A stretch of 64,000 nt of DNA from Oryza sativa Japonica Group (taxonomy: Eukaryota; Streptophyta; Magnoliopsida; Poales; Poaceae). The position numbers were made by a program, and so were the translations under genes. The notes below the pieces were generated by a model that was given only the letters and a program-made list of their open reading frames with translations, was not told the DNA's origin and made no database searches. Position 1 is the first letter of the stretch, and each line of letters opens with the position of its first letter. Shown here in pieces: positions 43,592 to 53,905 of the stretch. The stretch spans positions 16,143,501-16,207,500 of the forward strand of contig NC_089036.1 in assembly GCF_034140825.1 (NCBI RefSeq). Reading direction: 5' to 3'.

Positions 43592-44046
43592 GTACGAGTG
43601 TGTGACACGTTGTACTGGTGTGACACGTTCTACTGTGTCCCACATACACACCTCACGTATGAGTAGTAGACGAGCTACAGATCACACATTGAGTAAAACG
43701 GATCACATATGGAGTAGTACACAGCACGGTTGGATGGAGGGCTCATCGTTTGTCGTGTCGATTGCATTCACACACCAACCAGATGACCATCATCTAACCA
43801 TGCGTGCAGTAGTACCTATGCGTCACTGTACTGTTGTGCATTGGGAATAGCATTTAGTCCTTGGTCAGAACATCATATGAATGCACATATTTATTGCTGT
43901 CAGCACAGTAAACGAAGAGATGAAAATTACTGCGTAACAAATAGCTGACTGATGGCATACTTTCACTCCTAATCCCCATATAAATTACAGATTATTTACA
44001 AAGAAAGTACAGTCTGATCTCTTATCGCATCAACATCGCCAGAGAA
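43592..44046. other. Promoter region of the Ulp1-like gene
   Basis: About 450 bp between the minisatellite and the start at 44047, including short degenerate echoes of the repeat (GTGTGACACGTTGTACTG, GTGTGACACGTTCTACTG). A TATA-like CCATATAAATT occurs near 43976-43986, about 65 bp before the ATG. No gene. Confidence 0.5.
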
Positions 44047-47000
44047 ATGGAAGACGACGAAGTCAGAAATGAAGCACAGTTTGAACCTTCGGTCCAGCCG
44101 CGCTTTGATGAAATCACAACTGAAGCACTGGTCACTGAGCATAAGGTTAGCTTCGGTCATTTTTTGTTTATTGGCCTTATGTTTCCATACTTCTGAAGCT
44201 GTTCTATTTTTCATGAACTTCATAGCCTGTCATTATGAAAGACATGACTATTGCATGTTCAATACAAAGATTTCTCGCTGTAGTTGCTAATTTTGACAAG
44301 AGTAAGATATCACAAATTGAGAGGATTGGATTTGGCCGGATGCTTGCCCTGCCAGATATCACCCTTCACCGCAAACTGATTGGGCAAATTGCTGAGAGAT
44401 ATGACAGTAAAACTGAAACAATTAACATCCAAGGAACAGCAATACCAATAACAACCCATGATGTGAAGTGTATCATGGGGTTGCCTGCGGATGGTATGAT
44501 TATCAAGCCAAAGCCTCACATGAATGGAGAAGACTACAAATATTATTCAATGTACAAGCAACATAAGGGGAAGAACATTTCCCTACATGAGTTGGCAAGA
44601 CAAATCAATAGTGCAAAACACCCAGATGAGCACTTTCTTAGAAGATTTGTACTATTCACCATTGGGTACATCCTATGCCCCACCACCAAGCCAATAGTTA
44701 GTTCTCAGTACCTAGCCCTTTTGAAAGACATTGACAACATTAAGAACATCAACTGGGCTAGAATCACAAGAGATTACTTAATCAATTGTCTGAATGAATT
44801 GAAGGGAGGAAGGAGAAATCTAGAAGGGAATGTACCATTGCTTCAGGTATGAAAGTATCCATTACACGTCTCCATTTGCAATCCACATTCAGTGATTCTT
44901 GCTCTCTTTTTTTTTCAGTTTTGGGCATGGGAACATGTACACATTAACGATCCAATGTGCACACTGACATACGTTGGAAGGCCACCGCCGCTAATGGCCT
45001 ATTGGAATGAAATGAATGTAATGACATGGCTAAAGTACGACAAGAAATGTATTCTTGAAACAGGGACTGTAAGTTACAACTCTTTGCAACATTAAATATT
45101 AGTTTTAACATGTTAATTACCTACTATTATATACTATTCATATTACATTACAGGTTGTGGTTGTCATAGATGATCCTGAAGAGATCAAAGGGGACATTGT
45201 CCCAGTACAATGTGAAGGCCAAATTGACGAAAAAAAAATTGATGGTTTCATGGAAGATAACACTGTGGATGTCATACACATCGTACCTGAGCCTGAAGAG
45301 ATCAAAGGGGACAATGTGTCAGAAGACTGTCAAGGCGCCACTGCCGAAAACAATAATGGTGATTTCATCAAAGACGACACTCCCACCAATGAAGAACCGG
45401 ATTATATGTTCAAAGCAACTAAAGAAAGAACGGCTGCAAACGGATTCAACTCACATGGAAGAGGCGATGATGATGAGAGTCCACACCATGTTTACATAGA
45501 AGACGATGTTAATGTTCCATCAAGTCCTGAAAATTTCAAATATCCAGAGGTAATAGCCAATGTATGAAGTTTAAACAGTTCAACTCAAACCTTTATTAAA
45601 TCTCTCTGTTGAAGGCATCAAGTCCTGAAAATTACAAAGATCCTGAGGTAATACCCACTGTATGAAGTTTAAACTACTCACCTCAAACATTTATTAAATC
45701 TCTCTGTTGTAGGCACATCAATCAGCCAATTTCGATGCAATTATGACACAACTCATGCAGATTCAACAAGGTTGTCAGTTTCTGGACAACAAGATATCCA
45801 CAAAACTAATCTCAATAGAGAATACTTGCATTCAAAATAGAAGAGATATTCAGGTACAGAACCAATTTTAACAGTTATTGTACTCATAACAAATTCAGGT
45901 ACTAAGTTAATGATATTGTACTTGTACTATTTATGATTTCGAACATGCATAGGCAATAAAGTACAGGTTGGGTACAACTTCAAGGTCACGAACTTTCCGT
46001 AAATTTAAACCAGCAGCCAAACAAGAAGAGACAGTAATTGATTCCAGGGCAGATTGCCGACAAGACCTAGTTGATGATTCAAAGGTAAGGTTGCAAGCAA
46101 AATAGTATATTCCAATGAGCATTACAAATGACTAACTAATCTTGTTGCATCTTAACAGAACTACGATAGTCAACCAAATGGAACAGCTACTTCTCCACAC
46201 ATAATCGAAAGCGATGACAATAGCCAGCAAAATCCAACACTGGTTTTTCAAATAATAGACCTACATCTACATTACAAATGCTACACTGACCATTATGCTA
46301 ATTGCTTGTACATTGCAGCAGTTATCAACAATTGGCGGAAGGCTTAGACGACCGGAGGGAAGGATTATCAAGCCAACACACAAGTCACAAACTGATTTCA
46401 TCTACTACAAAAAAACATTTCCAAAGCCAGTTAAATCTAGTAGGGAACCGAAACCACATGATCTAAGCCTGCTGGATGAAGTAACCTTGAGTTACATCTC
46501 TAAGAGTGAAGACAAAAAATTGCTATCAACAATTGCAGGAATCAAGATTTTTCGACAGCATCTGAAACCACTTATCCTACCAAAACAGGCTCCATCCAAA
46601 GCAAAGTGGTTGAACGGCACTGTAAGCACTGCTATCTCCTGCTTCTAATTTAACCAACAACAGAATAATTAAACACTCACAATATGCACTGCTATTGGAC
46701 AGGTCATAGATGCATACATACAAATCATCATAGACAAGCAATCCGACACTCCACGAGGACAGGGAATTGCACTCCTTGAAACTGCAACACAATGCCAGCT
46801 GTGGAAAATTAATGGTACAGACAAAGGTACATGCAACAAGAGATATCGTGATCAAAGATCTAAAGTTGCTGCCAGCTATTTAGAGCATGAAATGGTAATA
46901 CATACATCGTATACATTATATCCATAAGTGAAAATGCATTTCTTACTCATGATTCCGCATGTAGATTTTCCTACCCTTAAATAGAAACTCGGCCCACTGG

Positions 47001-47710
47001 TATGTAGCTGTCCTGGATGGTGTCAATGAAAAAATCCAAATACTGGACTCACTGCATATGGATAGGACAAGCTATGATGCAGAAAAAACCCTTACCACTA
47101 CGGTATAATGAAAACACATTTCATACACTTCCCTTCTGAAAGCACTACAACTAATTATATTTCTTTGCAATATAACAGATCAAAGGAATAGAGAAGTATC
47201 TTCGTTATGCCAAACAAGATGAACACAAGACTTATAAATGGAATTCTACGAACATCACGAAATGGCCAATATGCCCGATGCAAGTGCCTCAACAGAAGGA
47301 CGGGTAACCATTTCTACTATCTGTAAATAAAAATTACTATGATGTCTAAATGTAACACTATAAACATAATTGAAAATTTCAGATGGTCATGTGGATTGTT
47401 TACGCTCAAGTGCATTGAACACTGGAATGGAAAAGACCTATCCCCCGAGTACGATGCAATGGCAAGTATTCTCTGCTAAGATCTGCTATGCGATCTACGT
47501 GCTGAAGAAGTATATCATGTCTAATTTTTCCTCGTTTTATTATTTCAGCACACGACAACTACTTTTAGAGCTAAAGTGGCCACCACCTTGATCAATTCAA
47601 CCATGAATGAGGTGATTCAAGTCCAAGAAGACATAATGCATCTACACAAGGAAGAATCTGAAGAAATTTGCCACAAACAGGAGCAAAACATGTCAAGTAC
47701 TTATAATTGA
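44047..47710 (+). CDS. Ulp1-like (C48) cysteine protease with plant-mobile-domain-like N-terminus, 14 exons
   Basis: Exons: 44047-44145, 44226-44846, 44919-45068, 45154-45549, 45615-45647, 45713-45853, 45953-46084, 46159-46242, 46319-46621, 46703-46894, 46965-47102, 47179-47303, 47383-47461, 47549-47710. They join in frame to 884 residues with no lesion. All introns are GT-AG except the last (GC-AG). Residues ~45-290 resemble the plant mobile domain (IGFGRMLALPDITLHRKLIG, TTHDVKCIMGLP, FWAWEHVHIND). Residues 291-480 are acidic and linker-like. Residues ~650-830 are the C48 fold with His728 (SAHWYVAVLD), Asp745 (IQILDS), Gln802 and Cys808 (VPQQKDGWSCG). C48 enzymes cut SUMO or similar modifiers; the real substrate is unknown. 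It is carried by the MULE and looks better preserved than the transposase. The start is chosen by first ATG and frame. Confidence 0.85.
45515..45714 (+). repeat. ~100-bp tandem duplication creating exon 5 of the Ulp1-like gene
   Basis: The end of exon 4 with its following intron (TCAAGTCCTGAAAATTTCAA, TATGAAGTTTAAAC, TTATTAAATCTCTCTGTTG) is repeated directly, giving a duplicate mini-exon (ASSPENYKDPE, 33 bp) with its own splice sites. Because the mini-exon is a multiple of three, the reading frame is kept with or without it. Confidence 0.85.
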
Positions 47711-48617
47711 TGATAACAAATTCTCTATTTTTATCTTGGTCAACTCAGTGATGTAAACGTTCTTTCAAACAGTTTCAGATATATGCAGTACTCAAACATA
47801 TTGACCCTTCATTCAATCATGCATTTTTCATTGCAAACCATAAACCATCATTTTCCATTCAAACAACATACCAGTGTGATACAACTTTTTTCTTCCAAAC
47901 ATCCCACCACGGTCTGAGACGGCGAGGACACACGATTTGGCAAAACCGATAGCCCACCACGAGCGCACTACCAACGGCCGATAGATCCGCTAGCAGTGAT
48001 GCACCGCTCCTTGCCGCGCGGGGCCGGCGACGGCGTCGACGGCGGCGATTTGGCAGCACCGATAGCCCACCACCAGCGCTCTACCAACCGCCGATAGGCC
48101 CGGCAGCAGCGATGCACCGCTCCTTGCCGCGCGCGGGGCCGGCCACGGCGTCGACGGCGGCGACGCGAGTATCCACGGCCTGTTTGCCCTCGCATCGCGC
48201 TCCTCCACGACTAAGTGACCGCGAGCAGACCAGGCGCGCGGGGGGCTGTCGCTCGGGGCGACGGCGGCGCCGCGAGCACCGCAAGCCTCGGCGCTCGGGG
48301 AGGTTACTGCTGGGGGAGGCGGCAGCCGGAAGCCACGGGGCTCGCGGCGACGGCAGCCGGAAGCCGCGGGGCTCGCGACGACGGCGGGGAGGTCAGTGCA
48401 GCAGGCGGCGGCGCAGTACAAGGGTTAGCGGCGGACAAGTCTCTGCGATGCGGATGGAGACCAATTCGTTAGGGCAACGATACACCACTCATCGATCCGG
48501 ATATTGTGAAAAGACAACGCTACCCTTCCACCCTACGATTTCAGGCGGTACCGCGCAAAGGAGAAATTTGGTACCGCGCGGTACCGTGCATTCCTGACCG
48601 TTAGATCTGTTTACATC
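47711..48617. other. Right subterminal region of the MULE, GC-rich and tandemly repeated
   Basis: From 47900 the sequence is GC-rich. A ~111-bp unit is duplicated (GATAGCCCACCACGAGCGC at 47949 and GATAGCCCACCACCAGCGC at 48060, each leading to CGGCGTCGACGGCGGCGA). Near 48310-48390 a shorter GGAAGCC(A/G)CGGGGCTCGCG unit repeats. Open frames on both strands are composition artefacts. GGTACCGCGCGGTACC at 48570-48585 is a perfect palindrome echoing the TIR. Confidence 0.6.
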
Positions 48618-48659
48618 CAACGGCTGCGATTTGGTACCACCTTGGTACCACGCGGTACC
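48618..48659 (-). repeat. Right terminal inverted repeat of the 11-kb MULE
   Basis: Read on the minus strand: GTACCGCGTGGTACC, AAGGTGGTACCAAA, then AGCCGTTGG. Counterpart of 37547-37596. Confidence 0.7.
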
Positions 48660-49397
48660 TCGCGACGGTGCTGGACGGTAAAAACCGTAAATATGGAATT
48701 ATGAATATGCCTTTTTACGCTATTTCAATAATATGATTTAGTAGAACGATGTTAAAAGAAAACTACTTAGTTTGTTTTGAGATCAACAAATTTCAACATC
48801 ATTTCAGAGGGGAAGAAGTCAAGCTTACACATTCTACGTATAATAAGCGTACAAATCACATTATAGCTGTACGTATATAGGAATAGCTTGAACCTTGAAA
48901 TCTAGCCGGCCGCCTGGGTTGGAAATGGATCCAAAGTGCCCGATTAGGCATGCAGTGCATTAGGACTAATCTAAAGTGCCCCATTTGCATCAAGTAAAGT
49001 ACTATATTAACTACAGTAAAATCGCACACCGTTGTATGCATTTGATCACTGTAGCACAGACATCGCCGCGAGGAACCCTTTCACAGAAACTGTTCGAATT
49101 TAAATGTTACAATGATGTACTTATGCGTCAGGTTATTCAAATGACTTTGAACTAATCACGTGGTAAAGCAGTATCTCATCTCCAAGACAGTGGTCAACAA
49201 TCCCAACAAACGCTCTCTCTCAGAAAACAAAAAAGACCCAACCAACGGTTGAACGCACAATGAGAATGTGAGGGAATTGTAATCCAACACCGAAGCTCAC
49301 ACAGGTCGCTGGCCTCCCACCACCACCAAACCCAACCCCGGAACTAAGCCTCCATCCTGGCCGTCCATCGGCCATCCAGACGCTCCTATCGCGCCAC
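48660..49397. other. DNA between the MULE and the C4H copy 2 promoter
   Basis: About 740 bp with no gene or defined element. It contains CCCAACCAACGGTTG near 49237-49251, with a MYB-type CAACGGTTG core. Confidence 0.4.
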
Positions 49398-49742
49398 ACC
49401 AACCCCACCACCGCTTTGCCCCCGTGACCAGGTCAGAGCGGCGGACTAGCCCAACGAGACGATACGACTTGTCAATTTGCCCATGCGGCCGTGCCCACCA
49501 ACCAGCCAGCACAACAGAGAGCACGAGCGCGCGGCGCATCCACGTCTCTCCTCCATTCCGCCGAGGCCGAGCAGCCGATGGATCGCGGCCCGCCAACCCT
49601 GTTTCCTTCCGTGGCACACGGGTTTCCGCGCGAAACCGGCGAAATTCGCCGCATCTCTTCGTGCTGAGCCGTTTCCCACGTACTGACTCACTACTACTTG
49701 CTACTGCCACCCACACCAACCAATCCATTGACGCTATATAAG
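49398..49742 (+). promoter_or_regulatory. Promoter of C4H copy 2: three AC-II boxes and a TATA box
   Basis: ACCAACC occurs at 49398-49404, 49498-49504 and 49715-49721. The TATA box GCTATATAAGC is at about 49733-49743, some 135 bp before the start codon. AC-II boxes are MYB targets in lignin-pathway promoters. Only a single AC-II box was noticed just upstream of copy 1, and the surrounding sequence is otherwise different, so the two genes may be expressed differently. Confidence 0.65.
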
Positions 49743-49873
49743 CACGCCACGGCCAACGGCACCCGACCCAGCAGCCACAGCTCGCTTTGCAATTCCACCA
49801 ACTAAAATCAAACCACCAAAACACAACACAGGGACGTATCGCACAGCCAGTGAGCGGGTCTAGTTCGAGCAGC

Positions 49874-51594
49874 ATGGCGGCCTCCGCGATGAGGGTGGCC
49901 ATCGCCACCGGGGCGTCGTTGGCGGTGCATTTGTTCGTCAAGTCGTTCGTGCAGGCGCAGCATCCTGCTCTCACCTTGCTGCTGCCAGTGGCTGTGTTTG
50001 TCGGCATTGCGGTGGGCGCGAAGGGCGGGAGCGGTGGTGACGGGAAGGCGCCGCCGGGGCCGGCGGCCGTGCCGGTGTTCGGCAACTGGCTGCAGGTGGG
50101 CAACGACCTGAACCACCGGTTCCTCGCGGCGATGTCGGCACGGTACGGTCCCGTGTTCCGTCTGCGGCTGGGCGTGCGCAACCTGGTGGTGGTGTCGGAC
50201 CCGAAGCTGGCGACGGAGGTGCTGCACACGCAGGGCGTGGAGTTCGGCTCCCGCCCGCGCAACGTCGTCTTCGACATCTTCACCGCCAACGGCGCCGACA
50301 TGGTGTTCACCGAGTACGGCGACCACTGGCGACGCATGCGCCGCGTCATGACGCTGCCGTTCTTCACGGCGCGCGTCGTGCAGCAGTACAAGGCCATGTG
50401 GGAGGCCGAGATGGACGCCGTCGTGGACGACGTGCGCGGCGACGCGGTGGCGCAGGGCACCGGCTTCGTGGTGCGACGCAGGCTGCAGCTCATGCTGTAC
50501 AACATCATGTACCGGATGATGTTCGACGCGCGGTTCGAGTCGGTGGACGACCCCATGTTCATCGAGGCCACCAGGTTCAACTCCGAGCGCAGCCGCCTCG
50601 CGCAGAGCTTCGAGTACAACTACGGCGACTTCATCCCCATCCTCCGTCCCTTCTTGCGGGGCTACCTCAACAAGTGCCGTGACCTCCAGAGCAGGAGGCT
50701 CGCCTTCTTCAACAACAACTACGTCGAGAAGAGAAGGTACATTCCATTTTTCTTACTTTACTGCATTCCCTATCCATTCTTGTCATGGAAAAAATGAGGA
50801 TTGCAAGGTAAATTTGTTCGTGTCTAATCAACAAAAATCTTGATATGAAATGCAGGAAGGTGATGGACACTCCGGGAGACAGGAACAAGCTCCGGTGCGC
50901 GATCGACCATATCCTTGAGGCGGAGAAGAACGGCGAGCTGACGGCGGAGAACGTGATCTACATCGTGGAGAACATCAACGTGGCCGCCATCGAGACGACG
51001 CTCTGGTCCATCGAGTGGGCGCTGGCCGAGGTCGTCAACCACCCGGCGGTGCAGAGCAAGGTCCGCGCCGAGATCAACGACGTGCTCGGCGACGACGAGC
51101 CCATCACCGAGTCCAGCATCCACAAGCTGACTTACCTGCAGGCCGTGATCAAGGAGACGCTGCGGCTGCACTCCCCGATCCCGCTGCTGGTGCCGCACAT
51201 GAACCTGGAGGAGGCCAAGCTCGGCGGGTACACCATCCCCAAGGGATCCAAGGTGGTGGTGAACGCGTGGTGGCTGGCCAACAACCCGGCGCTGTGGGAG
51301 AACCCCGAGGAGTTCCGGCCTGAGCGGTTCTTGGAGAAGGAGAGCGGCGTGGACGCCACCGTCGCCGGGAAGGTGGACTTCAGGTTCCTGCCCTTCGGCG
51401 TGGGCCGCCGCAGCTGCCCGGGGATCATCCTGGCGCTGCCCATCCTGGCGCTCATCGTCGGGAAGCTGGTGAGGAGCTTCGAGATGGTGCCGCCGCCGGG
51501 CGTGGAGAAGCTGGACGTGAGCGAGAAAGGCGGGCAGTTCAGCCTCCACATCGCCAAGCACTCCGTCGTCGCCTTCCACCCCATCTCTGCCTGA
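49874..51594 (+). CDS. C4H: Cinnamate 4-hydroxylase (CYP73A), copy 2
   Basis: Exons 49874-50736 and 50856-51594 with a 119-bp GT-AG intron; 533 residues. Same class II C4H as the minus-strand gene at 31992-33712, with identical I-helix, K-helix, PERF and haem-binding ([11 protein letters not shown]) motifs. Differences from copy 1 are confined to the first ~80 residues: AM for VV near the start, V for L in KSFVQ, V for A in VFVG, S for N in GGSGG, Q for H in NWLQVG. The last silent difference I see is at 50149; after that exon 1, intron, exon 2 and about 19 bp of 3' UTR appear the same. The ATG at 49874 follows a diverged leader. Both copies should make functional enzyme. Confidence 0.95.
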
Positions 51595-53017
51595 ACTCAT
51601 CGAATCCCTTTGAATCAAGTTCGTGCCATCAGTCGATAAATCCAATTAAAATTTTTGTTTGTTTATAAAATTGCAGAAGAATAGGTTATAAATGACAGCT
51701 TACAGCATGTTTTCAGTTTTGTTTCCTAAAGAGTGTAATTTGAAAAGTGAAATGGAATTGTCATCCAACTAGTGTGAGAAAGTGCTCTGCTTTGCGTAAA
51801 AAGAAATGTGCTCTGCTCTGCTCTGTTCTGTTATCTCTTCCTTTGTAGTCTGACTGTATGTTCAGAACATTATCCATTTTCCTGTGTTGCGGTCTTGCGG
51901 ATGCCCGTGCGAAGAAGAGCAAAGGTCATCTTCTTCAATCTTCATCACCGGCATATCGCTGGCACAGCCGACGCTGATTAGTTCGGCATGTATTCCTTTT
52001 GCGACCTTGGAGGCTTGGATGGATTACTGGGCGCCAGAATGGCCATCCAATCGATGGAAAGGTCATTATGAGACGGCCTATAATATAAGCTCACTACTTA
52101 CTAATATAAATCAATGTTAGAGATAATATGATTGGCTATAATGTTAGTTTTATTTTTGTCATCCTCTCTTTCTCTCACCATAAATTTATACTAGCTCTTG
52201 TATTAGAGCCAATACTTTCTGCTTTTCTTTACCTCTCTCTCTTCCATTATTATCCTTTCTCTAAGATCGGAGAATACAGATGACTGACGGTGATGGTCCT
52301 GAGTCAGTTTTTGTTAGAGATTACCTATTGATCTTTCGAGTTTTTTTATAGGCAGTGTCGCAGTGATTACCAACGGTAGCAATGTTTCATATGCCCCTTC
52401 ATATTCTCAGCGTAACTATGCCCATAAGAAAATGAAAGGACTGTTTTTTTTTTCTTTGTTGCCCTACCAATATTTTGATTGCTTAAAGTGGTAGGCATGA
52501 TGGTTTTGGTTTTAAGCCAAATGATTGATATTACCAATATCCAATTTGGTACTTTCTAGATTTTAATTAATTTCTTTCTAAATAGGAAGGTAACCCGCGC
52601 ATTCGTGTAGGTATGCGTATTAGTTTGTTTCGAGAATAGGTTTAAGAATGGAAGCTCAAATTAAAAGTGAGGTGATTTTCTTTTCTAAATGAATATTCGT
52701 TGTCTCTGTTTTTTCTAAATGAATATTCGTTTAGAAAAGAAAGAAACTTTCGTTGATAAAGCCTTCACCTCTTTGATATGTAAAAGCAAAGTACTGTAGA
52801 GGCACTAGTAATAGTGAAAAGTACGGACAATTTTTTTTTGAAATTTTATTAGATTTTCTCTAATTGGTTAACTTTACTTCCTATTAATATTTTCTATTTT
52901 ATGTGTATACACTCTTATTCTAAGTTCAATTTTCGCGTGATGATAAATAGGATAGAGTATAACACCTTATGTATAAACCTTTTTCAGGAAAAAAAAATCA
53001 ATCACCCTTATGTATAA
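51595..53017. other. C4H copy 2 3' flank and intergenic DNA
   Basis: After about 19 bp of shared 3' UTR the sequence diverges from the copy 1 flank. No gene recognised. A direct repeat of CTAAATGAATATTCGTTTAGAAAAG-like phrases is seen near 52684-52740. A possible MITE remnant at about 52440-52560 (CTACCAATATTTTGATTG, GGTTTTAAGCCAAAT) resembles the arms of the Tourist element at 59382. Confidence 0.4.
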
Positions 53018-53270
53018 GAGCAGGTACAATAGCAGGCTATAAGCCGGCTATAACCATATATCGAGAAGAAAAGAAAAGAGAGAGAAGAAAGCGGGCTACA
53101 AATTTGTAGCTGGTTGCAACACGGACTCCAAGATGTTATATGTGTATGAGAGGTGGGACCGGGTATTAATGGTGTAGTATATTTTTATAGTTAACTATTG
53201 TATGAATGAGCTATTAGATTGGCTATAGATGTTTTGGAGCCAGTAGTTGGCTATACTATTGACCTTGCTC
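53018..53270. mobile_element. Tourist-type MITE
   Basis: A 253-bp element with ends GAGCAGGTACAATAG and, inward from the right, GAGCAAGGTCAATAG, flanked by TAA (53015-53017, 53271-53273). Subterminal GGCTATAAGCCGGCTATAAC-type repeats. No coding capacity. A relative is 100 bp away at 53374. Confidence 0.8.
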
Positions 53271-53373
53271 TAAGCTGCTAAGACTGGTTCGGTATATGTT
53301 CTCATTGTTTACTCATCAACGTATTGGGTGGTACTTGAGGCTGCCTTAAATGCATGGGGTTATAGAGTCTTAA

Positions 53374-53625
53374 GAGCAAGGCTAATAATACAACCAACTT
53401 GTTGGCTGTAAGGTTTTTTTAGCCTTCTCTCAGTCCATTCATATAATAGTTAGCTTTTTACAATTAATACAGGGCTCACTTGTCTATCTTACAGAGTTTC
53501 TTGGCTCTTGTGTCCAAGCCGTCTGTAAGTTTATAAGTTTATAGCCCGCTTCTCCCCTCTCTCTCCTCTCTTCTATCCTCCGCATCAGTATTTAGTCGGC
53601 TTACAGCCTCCTATTGTACTTGCTC
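53374..53625. mobile_element. Tourist-type MITE (relative of 53018-53270)
   Basis: A 252-bp element, ends GAGCAAGGCTAATAATAC and, inward from the right, GAGCAAGTACAATAGGAGGC, flanked by TAA (53371-53373, 53626-53628). Same family and nearly the same length as its neighbour but clearly diverged, so two separate insertions rather than a local duplication. Confidence 0.8.
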
Positions 53626-53639
53626 TAAGGTTCCGTTCT

Positions 53640-53905
53640 TTTCTCCAACAACAGTTGGATGAAGATAAATATTTTTTGGCACGCTTTTCAAACTGCTAAA
53701 CGGTGTGTTTCGTGCAAAAATTTTTTATATGAAAGTTGCTCTAAAATATCATATTAATCTATTTTTCAAGTTTGTAATAATTAAAACTCAATCAATCATA
53801 CGTTAATACTACCTCGTTTTGCGTAAAAAAAAACTTAATTTTCATCTTCAGGAGAATTTGCGGGAACCGTGTTGGCGTAAAAAACGTTGTGTGGGAGATA
53901 ACCCA
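53640..53905 (+). repeat. Dispersed repeat family copy 3 (unclassified MITE-like)
   Basis: Shares GCACGCTTTTCAAACTGCTA, TATATGAAAGTTGCTCTAAA and CAATCATACGTTAATA with copies near 3030 (+) and 37065-37320 (-). Ends not determined. Confidence 0.5.

Larger units (their letters stand above)
37547..48659 (+). mobile_element. ~11.1-kb Mutator-like element with a FAR1-type transposase and Ulp1/GRF passenger genes
   Basis: Terminal inverted repeats of about 42-50 bp: left 37547-37596, right 48618-48659. Both read inward as GTACCGCGTGGTAC, then a second GTGGTACCAAA, then AGCCGTTG. Inside, in order: FAR1/MULE transposase gene (+, broken), a 54-residue acidic protein gene (-), a GRF zinc-finger gene (-), a 14 x 57-bp minisatellite, and a 14-exon Ulp1-like gene (+). 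Subterminal DNA on both sides is GC-rich and tandemly repeated. MULEs carrying Ulp1-like genes are known in plants (KAONASHI elements of Arabidopsis). I could not find a clear 9-11 bp target duplication, so the exact outer bases remain open. Confidence 0.72.

Noticed and set aside
42635-43651. Repeat proteins with a 19-residue period on - across the 57-bp array
   Set aside because: Unit length divisible by three keeps the frame open by chance; some units contain stops and no start, promoter or leader fits.
49297-50619. 440-codon - strand frame over C4H copy 2 and its promoter
   Set aside because: Antisense shadow of exon 1 extended through a stop-poor promoter; no recognisable protein.
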